From Caenorhabditis elegans (Eukaryota > Nematoda > Chromadorea > Rhabditida > Rhabditidae): DNA of 64,000 bases. The notes beneath the pieces are model-generated. The model was not told the DNA's origin. It saw only the letters and a list, made by a program, of their open reading frames with translations, and searched no databases. Positions 58,201 to 64,000 of this stretch are shown here, one piece after another; position 1 is the stretch's first letter, and every line of letters starts with the position of its first letter. The stretch covers positions 13,144,001 to 13,208,000 of the forward strand of contig NC_003282.8 in assembly GCF_000002985.6 (NCBI RefSeq), written 5' to 3'. The position numbers and the translations under genes are program-made.

Positions 58201-60066
58201 TTTGATTTTTTTCAGGTGTTTCGCACATATTTTTGCTGACTTTCATTCAAGATATGCTTATTAACATCTATAATTATCAATAAAGGTAATATCTTGAAGA
58301 AATTTTGGTTTTCGCTCTAATATTCTCTACTTTTTAAGTTGCTCAACGAAAAAATAATGGGGTTAATCATGTGATGTTGAAAAATACAAAAAATGTATTT
58401 TAATACATTTTCCCCCTATTCATTTGTGCAGAAAAGTGTAAAAAAACGCATGCATTTTTTACATTATTCGACATTTTTTTACATCGACCGACATCCCATT
58501 TCACATGCTGAAGACGAGAGACGCAGAAAGATGTGTGGTATTTCTCCGCGTCTCTCGTCTTCAGCATGTGAAGTGAGCTGTCGTTCGATGTAAAAAATGT
58601 CGAAAAATGCATGCGCTTTTTTACATTTTTCTGCACACATGAATAGGGGAAAATATATAAAAAATGCATTTTTCGTCATCATATGAACAACCACATGATT
58701 TTTTCGTTGAGCAATTTCAAAAGTAGAGCATACTAGAACGAAAACCAAAATTTCTACAAGATATTCACATTAATGATAATTATATGTGTTAATAAGCATA
58801 TCTTGAATGAAAAAAATCAAAAAATCTGCGAAACTTGAAAAAAGCGTTTTGGCACATGTTAGATGATTTTTTTTCAAAATGTTTAAAATTCTTTTCAAAA
58901 TATCTTGAAGCGAAAACTACTGTAACTCTTTAAAAGAGTACTGTAGCGCTGGTGTCTGTTTACGGAAATAATTTATTAATTGATCAAAAATATCAAAAGA
59001 AAACACAAAAATGACAAATTAAAATTCGTTGTCACAATTCGAGCATATATTCGTTTCGAAAATCGAGCCCGTAAATCGACACTACAATAGTCATTTAAAG
59101 GGTTACTGTATTTTTCGCTACGAGATATTTTGCGCGTCAAATATGTTGAGTAATGCGCATTCTCAGAATTTAGTGTTCGCATCAACATACAAGGTTGGCT
59201 GGGAAATGCGTTGACTGGAGGAGATGAATAATTGTGTCGATCCGATGAATGAAGTGCACGCGATCGAGAACGAGATCTTGCTCTTGAGTAGATATCCTGA
59301 TAAGAAGTGAATGATGACACTGAAGAGACGCTGTCACGGTGAACTCGGGTCGGTGAAGTGTAGCCGGCGGGGCTCAATGCGCGGCTCCGACGATGGCTTG
59401 CCGGTGACATTGGACACTCGAATTCGACAGCATTCGAGTCAACACTGGAAAAAAGGGATATTTGAAGGAGATGTGTGTGTGTGTGTGTGACAAGTATTTT
59501 CGGCAAATCTACAAAATGGCCTTTTGCGCCACGAAAATTAGTGTTAAAAAATAAATAATCACTCGAGCTTTCAGTAAATAAAATATATTTCACTTCAAAT
59601 ATTTGGGAAAGTGCATAATTTCCGATTTTCGGAGGAAAAAACCGTGCCGGTGGGTTGCAAAATTACGATCCGCCTCTTTTTCCGTGAGACCCTTGCTTTT
59701 GCGCCGAACTTTAAAAACCTACGATCTGGCGAGAGGTTCAAGAACTTCAGCAAGTCCTTCGTGTCCCGTAGAGCGAAGAGCATCATAAAACGCGTCGAAC
59801 GCCACATCTCCCCGTCGTTGCACTGCTTTCACGATCTCCCGTCTCTTCTCGCGAACCGTTCCACATGACTGCAAAAATATTCTTTATATTATCAATTTTT
59901 TTTTAAAATTATTATTCGATTAAAAACTCACATTAATCATATCTCCATTATCACTATTCAACACTTGTTTTGCGATGAGAACTTCGAGAATTTCATCGAC
60001 TTTTAGATGACTAGAGAACATCATAATGTTCCTCTCTAGCAAGCTCCTTCTATCTTGACGCATCAT
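55230..60066 (-). CDS. ced-3: Caspase CED-3, cell-death protease (503 aa)
   Basis: Minus-strand exons: 59932-60066, 59723-59868, 59191-59444, 57671-58002, 56545-56758, 56363-56490, 55769-56008 and 55230-55292 (1512 nt). Start [20 protein letters not shown]. Residues 1 to about 90 form the CARD that binds CED-4. A serine/arginine-rich linker follows ([16 protein letters not shown]). The p17-like part holds the catalytic His in LSHGEENV, and the catalytic Cys lies in QACRG, exactly at the end of exon 5. The interdomain linker has PVLDSVDG, an autocleavage region. The small subunit ends [11 protein letters not shown]-3 is activated on the CED-4 apoptosome, restrained by CED-9, and executes programmed cell death. 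Introns 2-4 contain a (TG)n run and several palindromic repeats; exons are normal. Confidence 0.98.
56980..57615. repeat. GGTACCTGGTCTCGACACGAC palindromic element in ced-3 intron 4
   Basis: The left end is CTACGGTACCTGGTCTCGAC followed by GTGTGCGCCTTTAAGGAGTA. The right end is the inverse, ATTGTCGTGTCGAGACCGGG. Much of the 912-bp intron is this element. Confidence 0.8.
58030..58860. repeat. About 800-bp palindrome in ced-3 intron 3
   Basis: Arms of about 280 bp meet near 58535. The inner pairs are CACATGCTGAAGACGAGAGA and its inverse around a short loop. The outer pairs include ATTCAAGATATGCTTATTAA (58247-58266) and its inverse near 58785-58806. The repeated frames on the minus strand here are artefacts of the palindrome. 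Confidence 0.88.
58908..59182. repeat. Palindromic element, GACGCGC family, in ced-3 intron 3
   Basis: It has GAAAACTACTGTAACTCTTT, GTAAATCGACACTAC and TTTTGCGCGTCAAATATG. The left end is truncated relative to other copies, where it abuts the 58.03-58.86 kb palindrome. Confidence 0.75.
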
Positions 60067-62780
60067 CTTCGGCTGATGGTTGACCTCTCTACTGACCCGT
60101 AGTCAGAGTACGATTTGATTTTCGATTTAGTCTGAAAATGAGTGAAATTATTGGAAAAATAGTGTTTTTTTTTAAACATTGTCCTCAAAATTCAGCTCGA
60201 TTTGAGTAATTTTTATCGATTTTTTTCCTAGTTTTCGTCAAAAACTCCAACAACTGCACTGAACTACGAAAAAAAAGGTGAAAGTCAGTAAAATCGGAAA
60301 ATTTTGACCCTCTTGAATTTTTTATCTTGATTTCTGGCGAATTTTGGGGTTTTTTTTTGTTAAAATTGTTTTGAATCAGTTCTCTTTTATTTTCGCAAAC
60401 ATAAAACACAATTTTCAATGAGAAATCGTTATTTTTAATTTGAAAACTGATTTTTAAAATGTTTGTTGTGTTTTTGTTTCTGTTTGTCAGCCTGGAAAAT
60501 ATTAGAAAACTGATTTTAAAAATTTTAACAGAAAAATTCACGAAAATTTTAGTAATTGAATTAAAAATGCAAGGAGAATTTAAAAGTCTATCAAACTTTT
60601 TGCGTGCCGAGACCCATTGGAATAAATCCGTGCGCCTTTAAAGAGGAATGCCAAAATCTTGTGAAATTATTACGGAAACACAAAATTCAGAGAATGCGTA
60701 TTACGCATCATATTTGGCGCGCAAAATATCTCGTAGCTAGAACTACAGTAATCCTTTAAATGACTACCGTAGCGCTTGTGACGATTTACGGGTTGTCAAA
60801 ATTCGAAAAAAAAAATTATTTTCAAAAATTGAGCCCGTAAATCGACACAAGCGCTACAGTAGTCATTTAAAGAATTACTGTAGTTTTCGCTACGAGATAT
60901 TTTGCGCGTCAAATATGTTGCGCAGTACGCATTCTCAGAATTTTGTGATTCCTTAATACGATAATGTCGAGCCGATTTAAAAGACTTTACCATTTTTTGT
61001 AGTTTTCGGTGCTATTATGATAATTTTACGATAAATTAATACTCAAAAATCGGAATTTTAGCGGAAATATTATAAAAATAAGATGTTAGCACACGAAGAG
61101 AAAGTGCTGCGAAGAAATCATAAACATTGAGAAGATATTCTTATGGATTGTATATATTGCGTAACAATTTGGAGAAAGTTTTTGGCCGGTTTATTGCAAA
61201 TTTCGCGGAAAAAAAAGTTTATGATGGGCTCGTAAGCATGCCGATGAGAAAAGAAAGTGGATTGTAGCAGCAGCAATATGAGTCACCCATCTGGACAGTT
61301 CACATTTCTAAACGATAATTGAGACGGAGCAGGTGGCATCACGGAAGAGTGTACCGAAAACAAAACCGGGACAAGTTGAGGATACCAAGGACGACAGGAA
61401 AATGATGAAATGTGGTACAAAATGAACCGGGCGTTTACCCTGAAAGCTCCTGATCTCATCTAAGATTCCAACCCCGTCATTTGCCTCCATGCACAAATAT
61501 AATGCGATTTGGATTGTTTAAAGCATTGAAATTGCGACAAAGAGCTATAAAATCGAAAAGAGCATACCAAATGAGATACACACTGCTTTCCTAAGTGGGT
61601 TTCGAAGAACACCGCCAAAGAGGTGATGGAGTGGTGGGGCTAAGGAAGAAGGTGCCGGAGAGGTCAAACATGTGGAAATCTTAGGATTGTTTTTGTTTCA
61701 CATTAATTGCCCTCGTAAATTTATTTTTGGATTTGAGTATCGAAAATCTATGAGCCATGAACACGGAGCGGTGAGGTAAAGGTAAAGGTTTAAAAGTAGT
61801 TTTATTAGTAAACTAATCGTTTTTCACATAAACAGTGGTTTTTTTAAACGAAACAATGCAAAAACCAAGGTTAAATATTATAAAATCGACTTCGAGAATC
61901 TCAGAATCTTTCTGGCAACAATAAATCGGCGAGCCTTTTCTTCAATTGATGTAATAATTGCTTAGCAACACGTTCAACAAAAAGAACAAAGAAAAAAACG
62001 ACAAAAGATGACTGCAAGATAACGGAAAAGGAGGCACAACACACGAATGTTCGAACGTTTGTTTTTGGCGGCTGAGTGTGGAGGTCAATGGAGCGCGTTT
62101 GCTCTCACAATTCTTTGAGACGCTGCCGCTCGAGGATGAGCATGAAAAAGTGATAATAGGGATATTAATTCGACAATAAGACGGAAAAATCTAGAAAACT
62201 GGACTTTTTTTCTGAAACAAGATTAATTGTGCTAAAACAGTCAAATTTCCTCAGAAATACACTTAATTTATTAATTTATCACCTTATTTCAGATCTCATT
62301 TAAGGAAAAATAGTTTTTCGAACAGGGAAGTTAAAAAATCCAGTTTCTATCAAAAAGTCGATATTTTCACTACTCTGGGAAGAAAGCGAAGATTACGAAG
62401 AGGATAACCGTAAATTATTGATATTTTATCAAATTTTCAATCATTTAGGCGTAAAAAAGTGAAATTCTGTTGAATAATCGCTTAGAGCTATTGATAAAGC
62501 TCAAAAAGAAAGAAAATCGATAAAATTAAAAAGTTTGCAATTCAAATTTGAATTCGTAAATGTCGTGAAGTTCGATGCCTTGGTTGTACGGGTTACTGTA
62601 GAAACATCACATTTCACGCAGAATCGCAGTGAGCCAAATTTTAAAAATTGAATTAAAATAAACGTTTTAAATTTTTAATGCAAAGCTTCAATGTTTCTTA
62701 AAATTTTAATTTTAATTCTTGTTGATAATATAAATAACACTAATTAGTAACATAAGTAACGCAAGAGCCAAAGAAAACTT
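60067..62780. promoter_or_regulatory. Upstream region of ced-3
   Basis: 2.7 kb without a supported gene. The part next to 60066 should hold the ced-3 promoter and 5' UTR; the codon-1 ATG is preceded by GATGATG-type sequence, and an acceptor-like CATTTTCAG lies 5' of it at about 60.13 kb (minus strand). It includes a GTGCCGAGACC fragment at 60.60 kb and a palindromic element at 60.67-60.96 kb. At 62.04-62.15 kb there is a GC-richer patch. Confidence 0.5.
60667..60957. repeat. Palindromic element, GACGCGC family, upstream of ced-3
   Basis: Ends ATTACGGAAACACAAAATTC and the inverse GAATTTTGTGATTCCTTAAT. Arms have TTTGGCGCGCAAAATATCTCG and AACTACAGTAAT. Confidence 0.85.
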
Positions 62781-62854
62781 TTTATTGAAAATTCTGTAGA
62801 ACAGAACTTAATAATTTCAAAAAATCAAATATCGCGTCCATCAATCCCACACAT

Positions 62855-63278
62855 CTAAGCACGTGGAAGGAACAGATACTCGCCGTTGCTACGTGGAAGA
62901 TAGTACAAGTTCTCCCACACTCCTTTTCCATGTTCAGCGATGAAATATCCATGTCCCGAGATGAGCTTCTTCGCACGGTTCTCACGGCACTTTCCAAAAT
63001 TGAATCTGAAACAAAATCCTGACTATTTATCAACAAACGATTTCGAGATAAGCTGACTCAAGTTTTTCACCGACGCCTGCGTACGTTGCAGTGTCCACGA
63101 ACAAAAAGTTTAGCAAGTTGTGAAGTGTGCCGTCATAAAGTGCTCTGTTGTTTGAGTGTTAGTTCAAACTGAAAACAAAATATATATAGAAAGAGACGTC
63201 TAGAAATTAAAAGCTTACCTCATTTACAGCGGCAGACATTGAAATCGTTGCAAGGAGAAGAAGAAGAAGAAGTCTCAT
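62855..63278 (-). CDS. Small secreted-protein-like locus, frame not closed (possible pseudogene)
   Basis: The minus-strand ATG at 63278 starts a clean signal peptide (MRLLLLLLLATISMSAAVNE) that ends at a GTAAGC donor (exon 63219-63278). Downstream a coding-looking stretch reads ALYDGTLHNLLNFLFVDT then GVGEKLE to about 63058. A final exon at 62855-63005 reads FNFGKCRENRAKKLISGHG and ends YLFLPRA with a TAG stop. The last two blocks join in phase with each other through a weak GTCAGC donor. The signal-peptide exon, however, joins the middle block out of frame through the obvious TTTTCAG acceptor, giving an early stop. Either a cryptic junction is used or the gene is broken. No domain recognised. 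Confidence 0.45.
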
Positions 63279-63799
63279 CTTGTCACGAGCAATTTCGAAT
63301 CTCACAATCAACACTAAAGTTAAGACTGACCATCCTTGGCCCATGTGGGTTTTTTTTGTCGGAATTTGAATTAAAAAGGTCACGCGTGGTACAAATTAAA
63401 TTTATTTATTTCTTTTCAACAAGTAAGAAAAATAATTAGAGTAAAAAAATCCTTCTCCTTCGACGTGTCATTTTCTCTGAAATAAGGCAAATTTTTTGAA
63501 CTTCCTACAGTGATTTTTTCCCTATAGTCGTTATTAGTCGTTGCAAAAAAAACTATTTCGCAAAGTTCAAAAAGTTACGGTACGTGGTCTCGACGCGAAC
63601 GAAAAATTTCTTCGTGTTAGACTACTTTAACGACTACTGTAGTGTGGAATCATGTTTTCCTAAAATTTTCTTCGGATTTGTAATATTTTTGTACGAGAAA
63701 AGATTTTGAGTGGATAGTAAATGGAAAGTCGATAAAATGTTTTTTTTTCAATAATCTGGCAGATCTACCGTACTAGCCAAAATTCCTATTTTTGAATGT

Positions 63800-63975
63800 A
63801 GTGTCAGGCTGTCCCATTACGGTTTGATCTATAAAAAATGCGGGAATTTTTTACCCAAAAAAAAATGTGACGTCAGCAAGTTCTTAATCATTCAAAGCCA
63901 GTTGAGAACTCTGTGTCTCTTCTCCCGCAATTTTTGTAGATCTACATACATCAAGCCGAAATGAGACACCACGTG
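63800..63975. repeat. Palindromic element at the right edge
   Basis: The left arm has GTCCCATTACGGTTTGATCT and AAAAATGCGGGAA. The right arm has CCCGCAATTTTTGTAGATCT and ATCAAGCCGAAATGAGACA, in inverse order. A GGTACGTGGTCTCGAC fragment of another family lies 200 bp to its left. Confidence 0.75.
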
Positions 63976-64000
63976 GGAGGTACAACCTTTCTTTTTTAGG

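Noticed and set aside
58393-58748. Four overlapping frames with similar peptides on both strands
   Set aside because: Produced by the inverted repeat in ced-3 intron 3.
61308-61496. 62-codon minus-strand frame upstream of ced-3
   Set aside because: Too short, with no signal or domain and no splice partners; treated as intergenic.
1-64000. tRNA, rRNA and CRISPR
   Set aside because: By eye I found no box B-type GGTTCGAATCC with a matching cloverleaf, no rRNA-like sequence, and no evenly spaced repeat-spacer array. A covariance-model scan would settle the tRNA question.

Overview
The window is nematode nuclear DNA and almost certainly Caenorhabditis elegans. It is AT-rich, with short introns that follow the GT...TTTTCAG pattern, interstitial TTAGGC telomere-type repeats and many small palindromic elements. 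Spliced reading frames rebuilt here match proteins I recognise: CED-3, LEV-1, NAS-14, MSH-5 and CRLD-1. To my recollection that places it on the right half of chromosome IV. All exon maps below were worked out by eye from splice signals and frame continuity.

Layout. 1-5.5 kb: no supported gene; repeats, three telomere-like arrays (the third lies in the next gene's intron) and a palindromic element. 5.58-6.41 kb (+): a 72-aa secreted precursor with an allatostatin-C-like disulfide ring. 6.71-10.33 kb (-): crld-1, with alternative last exons giving a membrane-anchored or a KDEL-ending product. 11.23-19.95 kb (+): msh-5, divergent from crld-1, 20 exons, 1369 aa with a long SP/TP-rich tail. 20.46-20.74 kb (+): a Lon-protease fragment with an in-frame stop. 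21.53-22.76 kb (+): an SCP/TAPS secreted protein whose 3' flank is duplicated upstream. 22.8-26.5 kb: gene-free. 26.58-29.69 kb (+): nas-14, an astacin protease with two ShK-type modules. 30.28-35.15 kb (-): lev-1, a nicotinic receptor subunit.

36-54 kb is a rearranged cluster of ZYG-11-like (LRR plus armadillo-type) genes: an intact copy at 49.80-53.38 kb (-), a copy at 39.07-42.98 kb (+) that has lost one exon, a gutted inverted copy at 36.2-38.5 kb (-) whose middle is replaced by a 1.17-kb palindrome, and an orphan first exon at 49.2 kb. Between them lie a 102-aa gene of unknown function (44.29-45.05 kb, -), an LTR-like block upstream of it, and a 611-aa single-pass membrane protein (45.84-48.28 kb, +). 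55.23-60.07 kb (-) is ced-3, whose introns hold several palindromic repeats. 62.86-63.28 kb (-) holds a small secreted-protein-like locus whose frame I could not close.

Functional links. crld-1 (a chaperone-like factor for acetylcholine receptor assembly) and lev-1 (a levamisole receptor subunit) act in one pathway and lie about 20 kb apart. The ZYG-11-like cluster, with its inverted duplication, exon loss, gutted copy and hAT-type insertion, is the most dynamic part of the window.
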